Shown here piece after piece: positions 18,176 to 25,451 of a stretch of DNA of 33,695 nt. Source of the stretch: Verrucomicrobiota bacterium (GTDB lineage Bacteria > Verrucomicrobiota > Verrucomicrobiia > Chthoniobacterales > UBA10450); assembly GCA_003219195.1 (NCBI GenBank), contig QHPX01000095.1:1-33695 (forward strand), in the 5' to 3' direction. The translations under genes and the position numbers were made by a program. The notes under the pieces were generated by a model that saw only the letters and a list, made by a program, of their open reading frames with translations, had not been told where the DNA came from and searched no databases. Within the stretch, counting starts at the first letter, position 1; the number at the start of each line of letters is the position of its first letter.

Positions 18176-18295
18176 TCATGTCGTAAAGCGCGACCGCTTT
18201 TCCTTTGCAATCAGCGGCGGCATCAAGTTCAACTTCAGCGGGCGTTTGGCGTTATCAGGAAGATCGGCAACCGCTTCTTCGATCGCTGATCTCAT
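18176..18295 (-). CDS. Small ORF 3 of a coupled chain (39 aa)
   Basis: ATG at 18295 overlaps the stop of the previous small frame (ATGA, 18295-18292). The product begins MRSAIEEAVADLPDNAKRPL and ends in a basic segment (AKEKRSRFTT). There is no own Shine-Dalgarno site, so expression would depend on coupling. No family is recognised. The evidence is the chained arrangement and the protein-like composition; a chance frame is not excluded. Confidence 0.35.
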   Translation of the reverse strand: MRSAIEEAVADLPDNAKRPLKLNLMPPLIAKEKRSRFTT

Positions 18296-18456
18296 TTTTT
18301 CACGAGTTCGAATACGACCGCTTTTATGCCGGCGCGAAACTCGCGGGCCAGATATTTAACCTGTTTAGGCAAGTTCAACGGCGGATAATAGAAGCTTGGG
18401 CGCTGTGATTGGCGTGCGCGCCAAGATGATTGAATTACAGTGATGGGGTAGTTCAT
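18292..18456 (-). CDS. Small ORF 2 of a coupled chain (54 aa)
   Basis: ATG at 18456 follows AGGAG at a 12-base spacing and overlaps the stop of the upstream small frame by ATGA. The 54-residue product begins MNYPITVIQSSWRARQSQRP, has an aromatic/proline stretch (SFYYPPLNLPK) and ends in a helix-like basic/hydrophobic segment (REFRAGIKAVVFELVKK). No family is recognised. Of the three chained frames it has the best start signal. Confidence 0.45.
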   Translation of the reverse strand: MNYPITVIQSSWRARQSQRPSFYYPPLNLPKQVKYLAREFRAGIKAVVFELVKK

Positions 18457-18572
18457 GTTTGTGCTTTGCTCCTTTCTTCGAGCATCGAGTCGGCGATCGC
18501 GTAAGCCTCACGCGCTGTAAAATCCCTGTAAGCTAACGCTTGTAGTGCCTTCGCGATACGCATGAAAACCAT
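18453..18572 (-). CDS. Small ORF 1 of a coupled chain (39 aa)
   Basis: The frame starts with ATG at 18572, with a second in-frame ATG at 18563 that may be the real start (36 residues). The product is helix-like and charged (MRIAKALQALAYRDFTAREA, then AIADSMLEERSKAQT) and has an amphipathic pattern that chance frames rarely show. Its stop TGA overlaps the ATG of the next frame. There is no clear Shine-Dalgarno site. It is the first of three minus-strand frames in an otherwise empty 930-base stretch. Function unknown. Confidence 0.42.
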   Translation of the reverse strand: MVFMRIAKALQALAYRDFTAREAYAIADSMLEERSKAQT

Positions 18573-19046
18573 GATATTTATGGTCTATACAGCACCCGCA
18601 ATGCCAATTCCCTCGCGTCCTGTTGGCCAACGACTCGGAAATGTTTTACCGCTTCGGACACAGGATTCCGCCGTAACTCGCGCGGATCGGAGAGCTACCG
18701 AAAAATCTACCTCCTCTCGGACGACACTTCAAAGATCCCGCGCCATCGTCGCGTCGCGGAGGCGTTCACAACCCCGGCCTACCTCGTTATTGGATGGCCA
18801 TTCATTGTTGACTATTCGCAGAAAAAGGCATTTGAGTTGCAACATAGCACAGGCACCTTGCCTGTTCGGTCGACCACCCTGCCCAGCCTGCGTGGTTGCT
18901 CGCTGGGCAGGACGCCGGCGCGAGAGTTCACAATTCTACGCTTACGTTCGCGCAGGTTTCCGCAGTTGCACGCCTGAAACAACGAGCCTACCTCGTAGAG
19001 GAGCGTTGATTTTCCCGCCGAGTTAAGGGAAACTTACCCCGAACTT
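18573..19046. other. Non-coding stretch upstream of the TPR membrane gene
   Basis: Apart from the double-hairpin repeat at 18849-18910, nothing convincing is seen. A plus-strand frame at 18562-19026 is Arg/Ser-rich, runs through the hairpins and lacks any recognisable domain. The stretch probably carries the promoter of the plus-strand gene at 19047 and possibly that of the small-ORF chain. Confidence 0.4.
18849..18910. repeat. Double-hairpin intergenic repeat, copy A
   Basis: Two adjacent hairpins: ACAGGCA-CCT-TGCCTGT at 18849-18865 and CTGCCCAGC with GCTGGGCAG at 18879-18910 (9-pair stem, 14-base loop). The first shares the core GGCA-YCT-TGCC with the element at 32285-32332. This looks like a small dispersed palindromic (REP/MITE-like) unit. 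Confidence 0.5.
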
Positions 19047-20978
19047 ATGCAGCACGTCACCGCATTTTCACGGCCGCAGACTGTTCCAGCTGCGCCCGGC
19101 GCGGCGCCGAAAAAGACTCTGTGGATCCTCAACAGTTGGCGTGACCTGATTCTGTACGTCGGGACGCCACTTTTGCTCGTGCCGATGTTCGTGCTCGCGC
19201 AGGCGCGCTGGAGCGCGCAAGACATTTACGTTTTTGTGGCTGCATTCGGCGCCATGGGGCATCACCTGCCGGGGATGATCCGTGCCTACGGTGATCGCGC
19301 CCTGTTCGAACGATTTCGTTGGCGCTTCATTTTTGCGCCGATTTTTTTACTCGGTGTCTGCATCGCTTTTTACTGGTGGGATCTGAAAGGAATCATTCTG
19401 GTCGTTTTCTTTTGGGGCGTCTGGCATGGGATGATGCAAACCTATGGTTTCTGCCGCATTTACGACGCGAAAGTGGGTTCATTTGCCGCGCTTACGCGCC
19501 GGCTCGATTTCGCCGCCTGCGCAATCTGGTTTGCGACGGCGGTGCTTCTTTCCTCGCAACGCATGGCTGACACGCTCGAAACGTACTACGCCAGCGGCGG
19601 GCCCTTCATTCCGCCATGGGTCCTGCACAACGCACAGCAAATAATGCTAGCTGGCGCCATCGCGGTCTCACTTTTGTTCCTGTTCAATTTCTCCCGGATG
19701 TGGGCGGAAGGGAAGCGCCCGAATCCGGTCAAGCTGGCGCTGCTTGTCACAAGCATTTCGTTTTGGTGGTATTGCAACAACGGCGTCACCAACATTCTGG
19801 CCGGGATCGCATTGTTCGAGGTTTTTCACGATGTGCAGTACCTCTCGCTCGTCTGGATTTACGATCGCAGCCGTGTGGAAAAGGACAGGTCAATCGGCGG
19901 CTTCATGCGCTTTGTTTTTCGACGGAGCGGCTCGTTGGTTGGGCTGTACATGGGACTTGTTTTTGCCTACGGTTCGCTCGCGTATTTCAATTCCCGTCTC
20001 GAAGTCGAGACGATCAAGCGTGTGCTCACCGGTGTGGTGGCCGCATCGGGCCTTCTTCATTTTTATTACGACGGATTCATCTGGAAGGTACGCGATCGCT
20101 CCACGCGCGAACATCTCGGTCTGGCCGGCGGAAACGTATCTGCGGCATCACGCGAATTTCTGCCCAGGTGGCTATTGCACGGGCTAAAATGGGTTGCGGT
20201 ATTCGTGATTCCAGTCGGCGCGCTCTGGATCGGGCAAACGCGGAGCAAAATGCCAGAAGTGGAACGAGCAGCTTGGATGGCGTCCGATTTATCCAATAGC
20301 GCTCGCGCCCATTGGAAGTACGGCTTTGCCTTGCACAAAGCGGATCGTCTCGATGAAGCCGGAGAGCAGTACCGGATCGCGCTGCGCCTCAATCCGAACG
20401 AGAAAGAAGTGCATTACCACCTGGGTCAAATTCTCGTCGCGCAATCACAACTGAGTGAAGGACGCAGCGAACTGGAGCAGGCGTTACGCAGTGAACCGCG
20501 CAATGGCGAATTTCATTCCGAATATGGTTACGTCCTGCAACTCCTCGGTCAAAAAGATGAAGCCACCGCGGAGTTTGAAAAGGCCACGCGCCTGGCTCCC
20601 AAATCCGGCGTGGTGCATTACGATTACGCGATGTTTCTTTTCCGTGAAGGCAAGATCGATCAAGCGATCACACAATTTCAGACCGCGTTAAAGCACAGCC
20701 CGAACCACCCTGAAGCGCATTACCATCTCGGCAGAGCGCTCTTTGTGAAAGGCGACTTTGAGGGCGCGAAAATACATTACCTGGAAACTGCGCGCCTCGA
20801 TCCGAAAGCACCGGTGCACAATGGTCTTGGCGTCGTCTATATGCGACTGGGACAAACGTCAGAGGCAATTGCTCAATTCAAGGAGGCGCTGCGTTTGCGA
20901 CCCGATGACGCAGACGCTGCGGAAAATCTTCGCGTCGTGCTGGCCAGAGACACATCCGCCAATTCCACGCCGCGGTGA
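19047..20978 (+). CDS. Multi-pass membrane protein with histidine motifs and C-terminal TPRs
   Basis: A 643-residue protein. Residues 1-400 form about nine hydrophobic segments; residues 418-635 are five to six TPR units such as AHWKYGFALHKADRLDEAGE and HYHLGRALFVKGDFEGA. The membrane part has histidines placed near helix ends: His72-His73 (GHHLPGMIRAYG), His127 (WHGMMQTYGFCRIYD), His261-Asp262 (FHDVQYLSLVW) and His338 with Asp342 (LHFYYDGFIWKVRD). Such a set could bind a metal, as in membrane oxygenases or the Brp/Blh carotenoid-cleavage family, but that link is only inferred from the pattern. The TPRs probably lie on one side of the membrane and recruit a partner. No close functional family is recognised. 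Confidence 0.82.
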   Translation: MQHVTAFSRPQTVPAAPGAAPKKTLWILNSWRDLILYVGTPLLLVPMFVLAQARWSAQDIYVFVAAFGAMGHHLPGMIRAYGDRALFERFRWRFIFAPIFLLGVCIAFYWWDLKGIILVVFFWGVWHGMMQTYGFCRIYDAKVGSFAALTRRLDFAACAIWFATAVLLSSQRMADTLETYYASGGPFIPPWVLHNAQQIMLAGAIAVSLLFLFNFSRMWAEGKRPNPVKLALLVTSISFWWYCNNGVTNILAGIALFEVFHDVQYLSLVWIYDRSRVEKDRSIGGFMRFVFRRSGSLVGLYMGLVFAYGSLAYFNSRLEVETIKRVLTGVVAASGLLHFYYDGFIWKVRDRSTREHLGLAGGNVSAASREFLPRWLLHGLKWVAVFVIPVGALWIGQTRSKMPEVERAAWMASDLSNSARAHWKYGFALHKADRLDEAGEQYRIALRLNPNEKEVHYHLGQILVAQSQLSEGRSELEQALRSEPRNGEFHSEYGYVLQLLGQKDEATAEFEKATRLAPKSGVVHYDYAMFLFREGKIDQAITQFQTALKHSPNHPEAHYHLGRALFVKGDFEGAKIHYLETARLDPKAPVHNGLGVVYMRLGQTSEAIAQFKEALRLRPDDADAAENLRVVLARDTSANSTPR

Positions 20979-21275
20979 AATCTTTGTCGCGCGCGTCGCT
21001 CGATCGGCTGCCGGTTCTCCACGCCGCCGCGTTTGATCGACAAATTCTACTGCAATTTGAATCGCGGCGATCGCCGATCTTGAAAGGGCGTTAAGGAAAT
21101 TGCGCGAATTTTCGCGGGTGATATTCGCGGCGCATATTCATCGCCGAATTACGCGCGCTTGATCACGTCCGAAATGGGACCATCCGAAAGTTCCGCGGTC
21201 GAGCCACGAGGAACGCCGACGACTCGCCGGGCCCGTAGGTTCGAGCCAGCGAGGAACGTCCAGCGACGTTCTTGC
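20979..21275. other. Intergenic region with imperfect direct repeat
   Basis: About 300 bases between convergent genes with no credible reading frame. It holds an imperfect direct repeat: TCGAGCCACGAGGAACG at 21199-21215 and TCGAGCCAGCGAGGAACG at 21241-21258, with similar following bases. A hairpin at 21254-21271 overlaps the second copy. Confidence 0.4.
21254..21271 (-). terminator. Hairpin after the small exported-protein gene
   Basis: GAACGTC-CAGC-GACGTTC, a perfect 7-pair stem with a 4-base loop, starts 5 bases after the stop of the minus-strand gene ending at 21276. No T tract follows, so it is a weak terminator candidate or an mRNA end structure. Confidence 0.35.
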
Positions 21276-21593
21276 TTACATTCCCGACGGGCGGCCTAAA
21301 ATCACCCTAACAGACGGATCCTGTGCCAGGACGCCCTCCGTCGTCTCCCGGCCTGTCTGATTAATCTCGCGGCGAGTCCAGACGGACATCGGCGAAACCG
21401 TTGCCGTTCCAACGGGTTTAATCTTGACTTTCTGCGGGATCCTCGAGCCCGTGACGAATACATATACGTACTGGTCGCGCTGAACCGCACCCATAGACCC
21501 GCTCTCGTCTCGTTGCGGGCTCGCGAAAGCCGTCGTCGCGACGGCCAGTATCAACAGCGATGCCGCCACTTTTACCAGTTTTGACGTTTTCAT
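21276..21593 (-). CDS. Small exported protein resembling a TonB-receptor plug start
   Basis: The ATG at 21593 opens a clear signal peptide (MKTSKLVKVAASLLILAVAT, then TAFAS), giving a mature protein of about 80 residues. Its core reads VYVFVTGSRIPQKVKIKP, then VSPMSVWTRREINQTGRETT and EGVLAQDPSVRV. This matches the beginning of a TonB-dependent receptor plug (VxVTGSxIP, then a segment like xVxxREEIxxTGxxTxExxLxxxPxV), including that of the receptor encoded just upstream (VIVTGSNIPTAEE). It stops after this motif; no barrel follows before the stop at 21276. It may be a free plug-like domain, a regulator or decoy of receptor signalling, or the remnant of a receptor. The signal peptide and lack of internal stops favour a functional gene. 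Confidence 0.72.
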   Translation of the reverse strand: MKTSKLVKVAASLLILAVATTAFASPQRDESGSMGAVQRDQYVYVFVTGSRIPQKVKIKPVGTATVSPMSVWTRREINQTGRETTEGVLAQDPSVRVILGRPSGM

Positions 21594-21735
21594 AATTTGG
21601 AATTTGAAGACTTTCTCCTTTTCTATCCTCACCTTATTCAACCCTGAACACAAGGGTGAGTTTCGGGGAAGATCTCGCAGGGGAGACTTCGCCAAATCAG
21701 AACACAAAGAGCACTTTACCGTCGCGCGTACGGCA

Positions 21736-21767
21736 AAAGAGGCAGCGGCCGGAACCGCTGCCTCTTT
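21736..21767 (-). terminator. Strong hairpin terminator of the TonB receptor gene
   Basis: A perfect 13-pair stem, AAAGAGGCAGCGG against CCGCTGCCTCTTT with a 6-base loop, lies 22 bases after the receptor stop. On the minus strand the descending arm ends in four T's. It separates the receptor from the plug-like gene, although read-through would put both on one transcript. Confidence 0.75.
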
Positions 21768-21789
21768 GTCAAACTGCCCTGCGCGATGT

Positions 21790-24700
21790 TTAGAACTTCT
21801 TGGTCAGCCGCATATACCAGAACCGTCCCAGGTTATCGTAAGTGCTGCCCGGAATGCCGAAGGCGTTGCCAAACTCGAATCCAAACTCCTGGGGCGGGTC
21901 CTCACCGAATATATTGTTCACACCCGCGGTCACAGTGGTGTTGTTCAGGACGGTCTTCCAGCACGGCATGGCGTAGGCAACTGTGGGCGGCGCTTCCTTG
22001 CCCTCTTTGGTGCTGATGACTTCCTTGCCGCCCTTGGAGTACCCAGCCACCGGTTGGGCCTCCACTGGAGGCGTGAAGATCAGGCTATAGGAGGCCTGCG
22101 CATCTGTGAACCAGGTCGGATGCACATAGTGCTGCTTCCAAAACCCATCAAACTGCTTGGCAAAGAGCTGTTCCCAGAACCCATCAAACATATGCACGGT
22201 CGCGTTCAGATCGAAGTTGTGCCACGTCCAGTCAAGGTTCGTTATTCCCTTCCATTTGACCCAGGCGTCGCCGCTGGTCACGTCCCCGAAAAAGCTGCCT
22301 TCAAACGGACCATTGTTGGCGCGCCCGGCCACTTGCCTAGCAATGGAGCCGGGGAATTGGTACACGAAGGAATCCAGGTAAGTCGCCCGGGTCAACCAAG
22401 TCCATGTTCCAATGCCGGTCTCCAGTGAGTATATAAGGCCTAGATCAACACCGCGCGCGTTTTCGCGCCCACCGCTTAGATAGGGGGCCGAGACCCCCGC
22501 GAACCCGCCTGCCGGGTCAAATAAAACCGCTGGTCCAGCTCCCGGCGTCGGTGCCAATGGACTCACTATACCCGGAAACACGCCCGCGTTAAACCCGTTA
22601 ACTATAACCGAAGGAGAAAGGAACGTGACAACGCCAGTGCGCTCGACGTCCCATAAGTCAACCGTTACCGTAACAGTTCCGTACTGATGCGGAATCCATT
22701 TTGGCGTATAAACAATGCCTCCAGTCCAGGTACGGTCATGTTCTGGCCCGAGGTTTGGGTTGGGCAGCTGCTCGATGGTTGTTTCCGGATCGGCCACGTC
22801 CTGCAATGGATTTGTAGCGCTCCCCGGAGGGCCAAACTGCGCAGGGGCAAACCCGACAAAGTGCACCGGCCCCAGCAGGAACCTTGTAGGTCCGAACAAC
22901 TCGACCAGCGAGGGCTCAAGGAAGCCTTGACCCCAGGTGCTGCGAATGGTCAGGCTCTCGTCGAACGGCTGCCAGCGCACCCCCACCTTGGGTACGAATG
23001 CATTCGTATCATTATTTAAAAACGCCTCATAGCGGTCCCCGGCCGTGATCTCCAGCGAGTAGAACCCAGGCACGTGCCACTTGGGACTGAAAATTGGAAT
23101 GAGTGCTTCCGAATAAATCGACCACTCTTTGCGCCCAGCTCTAACAGGGGCCAACGTGCCGACACCAGCGTTCTCTCCAAGGCGGTTTTGGTCGTCCGGA
23201 TTGACGCTGTACTCTTCCCGGCTAAACACGCCACCGGCGGCGAATCCAACGCCGCCTGCCGGCAAATCAAACAGGTCGGTGGTGTAAATGTTCAAGTCCA
23301 ATGTGGTGAGTTTCGAGGTAAAAAGGTCCCTCGTATGTAGCGTCGCGAAGTCGACCAATGGAAGGTTGCTTGGAATCACCACCGAAAGAGGATTCCCGAA
23401 TGGATTGAACGGGGTCGTCTGTCCGATGAAATCACTCGAAGCGGGATTAAAGAGCGAGTCGGCCCCGTTCAGAATGCGCTCAAGTCGCGGACCATTGATG
23501 CCTTGGAACTGCGAAATTTGCTGGATCTGGCTGTACATGAATGCCCCATCGTAACCCCAGCTCCCGTCAAACAGCTTGTCGCCTTTTACGCCTGTGGTGA
23601 AACGCTCGGCGATGTTTTCGTTATCGATCAAGCGGTTGCCGAAATCGGCAAGACGTGCGCGAGTGCCGCCCGAGATGATCTGCTCAAACGGATTGAATGG
23701 GTTGAAGGCACCCGCAGCCATCCCAACTTCCGCAGCGGTCGGGGTATTTAGAGGCGGACCACCAAGGGCACCACTGACATCATTCGTAAAGGGATGATTG
23801 GGCGGGACGAAGAGCGTAGGACTGCCAGGGGTTTCAAAATTGCCCGTGGCGACTGGCGCAAGTTCGTCATGCGTCTTTGCGTCCACATAAAAAAAGTCGC
23901 CGTAAATCTGCAATTGATCGTCACAGATCTTATCGTTGAATGCCGCGTAGCCGCCCCAGCGTTCCTGGCTCGGGAAGGAAGTCTGGAACGCGTCAAAGTT
24001 AAAGCCGGGCAGCAGGCCGCCGAAAGATCTGATTCGGTGGCTGTCGTCGAAAAGAAAAGTGGGTATCGGAGACAAACCGTTGGTAGTGGTGGGCGCACCT
24101 GCAAATACTTTTACGTCAGCGTCTGACGGTATCTGACCAGGCACACCTTCCGTTCCTATAACTGCGCCAGGCGCTGGGTTACCATTGACATCAAATACCG
24201 CATGTTGCGCCACATCCGTGCTTACCTGAAGATTCCACGGGGTGGCGTTTGAGCTCAAAAATGGCGGGCGATTGGTGTTGCCCCGGTCCTTAGCAAACAT
24301 CGAGTTATGGTGATAGAAGAACATGTCACCGGTGATGCTAATTTTGTCGTCGCCAACTCCAAACAGCACGTCGGCGAGATATTCGGCTGCGTCTTTATCC
24401 AGCGTGTTGCCATACTGCAGGGTCACCTGAGCGCCACGGTAGTCTTTATAGAACTTGAGGTTCACCACGCCGGCAACCGCGTCTGCCCCGTAGGTGGTCG
24501 AAGCGCCATCTTTCAGGATTTCAATGCTCTGGACAGCCGGAATGGGAAGGCTAACCAAATCCACGAAGCCGGCGCCCGAGTTGGCACTCCCGGGAAATGG
24601 CGCGACGCGACGGCCATCGATCAGGAGGAGCGAGGCACCAGGATCGAAACCGCGCAGCGAAATCGAAGCCGTTCCCGCTGGGCCCCCCTGGCTGGTCGAG

Positions 24701-25035
24701 TTATTCTGAACAGGAACACTGCTCGCACCCATTACCGGCTGGCTTTTGAGAAGCTGTTCCACGGTGCTTTGACCTGATTTGCCAATCAAGTCGCGGTTGA
24801 GACTAAACACCGGGTTCGGACCGACCTCTTCCGCCGTCGGAATATTCGAACCGGTCACGATAACGCGTTCCACTTCAGCGGCGCCTGGTGCCGGAGCTGC
24901 GGCAGCCCCCGGAGGCGGTGGCGGCGGCGCCGGGTTCTGCGCAAATGCGCTCGCGGCGATAACGAATGGAACTCCGACGGCACCTGCGAGAGCGACGCGG
25001 ACGTATCCGAATGTTTTAAACACGTTTCTAATCAT
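21790..25035 (-). CDS. TonB-dependent outer-membrane receptor
   Basis: A receptor of about 1,081 residues that would import a scarce ligand through the outer membrane using TonB energy. ATG at 25035 is preferred over the in-frame ATG at 25047 because GGAGA at 25045-25041 is well placed for it. Domains in order: a signal peptide ending ASAFAQ, a Pro/Ala-rich linker, and a plug starting ERVIVTGSNIPTAEE. The plug continues with VEQLLKSQP, ISLRGFDPGASLLLIDGRRV and SIEILKDGASTTYGADAVAG. A long beta-barrel follows, ending RFWYMRLTKKF with the terminal Phe of outer-membrane proteins. The plug signature resembles large receptors common in Xanthomonadales and Verrucomicrobia. The ligand cannot be deduced; no TonB, ExbBD or hydrolase genes are adjacent. 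Confidence 0.92.
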   Translation of the reverse strand: MIRNVFKTFGYVRVALAGAVGVPFVIAASAFAQNPAPPPPPPGAAAAPAPGAAEVERVIVTGSNIPTAEEVGPNPVFSLNRDLIGKSGQSTVEQLLKSQPVMGASSVPVQNNSTSQGGPAGTASISLRGFDPGASLLLIDGRRVAPFPGSANSGAGFVDLVSLPIPAVQSIEILKDGASTTYGADAVAGVVNLKFYKDYRGAQVTLQYGNTLDKDAAEYLADVLFGVGDDKISITGDMFFYHHNSMFAKDRGNTNRPPFLSSNATPWNLQVSTDVAQHAVFDVNGNPAPGAVIGTEGVPGQIPSDADVKVFAGAPTTTNGLSPIPTFLFDDSHRIRSFGGLLPGFNFDAFQTSFPSQERWGGYAAFNDKICDDQLQIYGDFFYVDAKTHDELAPVATGNFETPGSPTLFVPPNHPFTNDVSGALGGPPLNTPTAAEVGMAAGAFNPFNPFEQIISGGTRARLADFGNRLIDNENIAERFTTGVKGDKLFDGSWGYDGAFMYSQIQQISQFQGINGPRLERILNGADSLFNPASSDFIGQTTPFNPFGNPLSVVIPSNLPLVDFATLHTRDLFTSKLTTLDLNIYTTDLFDLPAGGVGFAAGGVFSREEYSVNPDDQNRLGENAGVGTLAPVRAGRKEWSIYSEALIPIFSPKWHVPGFYSLEITAGDRYEAFLNNDTNAFVPKVGVRWQPFDESLTIRSTWGQGFLEPSLVELFGPTRFLLGPVHFVGFAPAQFGPPGSATNPLQDVADPETTIEQLPNPNLGPEHDRTWTGGIVYTPKWIPHQYGTVTVTVDLWDVERTGVVTFLSPSVIVNGFNAGVFPGIVSPLAPTPGAGPAVLFDPAGGFAGVSAPYLSGGRENARGVDLGLIYSLETGIGTWTWLTRATYLDSFVYQFPGSIARQVAGRANNGPFEGSFFGDVTSGDAWVKWKGITNLDWTWHNFDLNATVHMFDGFWEQLFAKQFDGFWKQHYVHPTWFTDAQASYSLIFTPPVEAQPVAGYSKGGKEVISTKEGKEAPPTVAYAMPCWKTVLNNTTVTAGVNNIFGEDPPQEFGFEFGNAFGIPGSTYDNLGRFWYMRLTKKF

Positions 25036-25040
25036 TGGTT

Positions 25041-25045
25041 TCTCC
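25041..25045 (-). promoter_or_regulatory. Ribosome binding site deciding the receptor start
   Basis: GGAGA on the minus strand lies 5 bases upstream of ATG 25035 but inside the frame that would begin at 25047. This favours the shorter protein. Confidence 0.55.
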
Positions 25046-25073
25046 ATGGGTTTGGTTAGGTTTAGCGCTAGGA

Positions 25074-25100
25074 ATTATTGAAGATTACGATGCCTGACAA
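25074..25100 (-). promoter_or_regulatory. Possible promoter of the TonB receptor gene
   Basis: On the minus strand TTGTCA (25100-25095) is followed after 15 bases by AATAAT (25079-25074). Each matches the sigma-70 consensus at 5 of 6 positions, but the spacer is shorter than the ideal 17. The surrounding 25080-25135 stretch is strongly A/T-rich, as expected for a promoter. Confidence 0.3.
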
Positions 25101-25262
25101 GCTTTTTTTTCACTTTTTTAAAAATATTTTGAACGGGGGAGCCTGGACATTTGTCGCGGCCTCTCTCGTTTCGTGCCGTTCTATCGGATTTGGCAGCCGC
25201 TGCCTAGTAAAAAATTCAATATTTTTTTGACCGCCTGGAGCGCCGTCCAAGGGGGCAAAAAA

Positions 25263-25433
25263 ATGCCCGAAAAACGAAGGCCCATAAGATCGACAACTCG
25301 GTCGCGGCGGCAAAGAAGCGTCACCGTTGAAGAGTTGACCGGTAAAAAGTTTTCCGCTCCGGCGTTTCCACGATTTAATGATTCAACGTTTTTTCACCGT
25401 GCGCGAACTTCAGGCTTGGAGAGCATCTGCTGA
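25263..25433 (+). CDS. Possible small basic protein (56 aa)
   Basis: ATG at 25263 is preceded by AAGGGGG at a good distance (8 bases). The predicted product is short and very basic at the start (MPEKRRPIRSTTRSRRQRSV), followed by VEELTGKKFSAPAFPRF. It ends 18 bases before the antiporter gene, so it could be a leader peptide. No family is recognised and the composition is partly low complexity, so it may be chance. Confidence 0.28.
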   Translation: MPEKRRPIRSTTRSRRQRSVTVEELTGKKFSAPAFPRFNDSTFFHRARTSGLESIC

Positions 25434-25451
25434 ATCTTCAACGTTGCACCG

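Larger units (their letters stand above)
25048..25451. other. Intergenic region between divergent genes
   Basis: About 400 bases holding the receptor promoter candidate, A/T runs at 25101-25131, and a small plus-strand frame at 25263-25433. Nothing else was recognised. Confidence 0.4.

Noticed and set aside
18562-19026. Plus-strand frame of 154 codons in the large gap
   Set aside because: The product is Arg/Ser/Pro-rich low complexity, runs through a palindromic repeat, and overlaps the start of the small-ORF chain on the other strand.
21238-21247. GGTTCGAGCC, similar to a tRNA T-loop
   Set aside because: No acceptor, D-arm or anticodon arm pairing could be found around it; it is part of an imperfect direct repeat.
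21199-21267. Possible CRISPR-like repeats
   Set aside because: Only two imperfect copies, a short interval, and no cas genes in the window.
25101-25131. T-rich run as a terminator
   Set aside because: No stem precedes it on either strand and it lies in the upstream region of the receptor gene, where an A/T-rich promoter is more likely.
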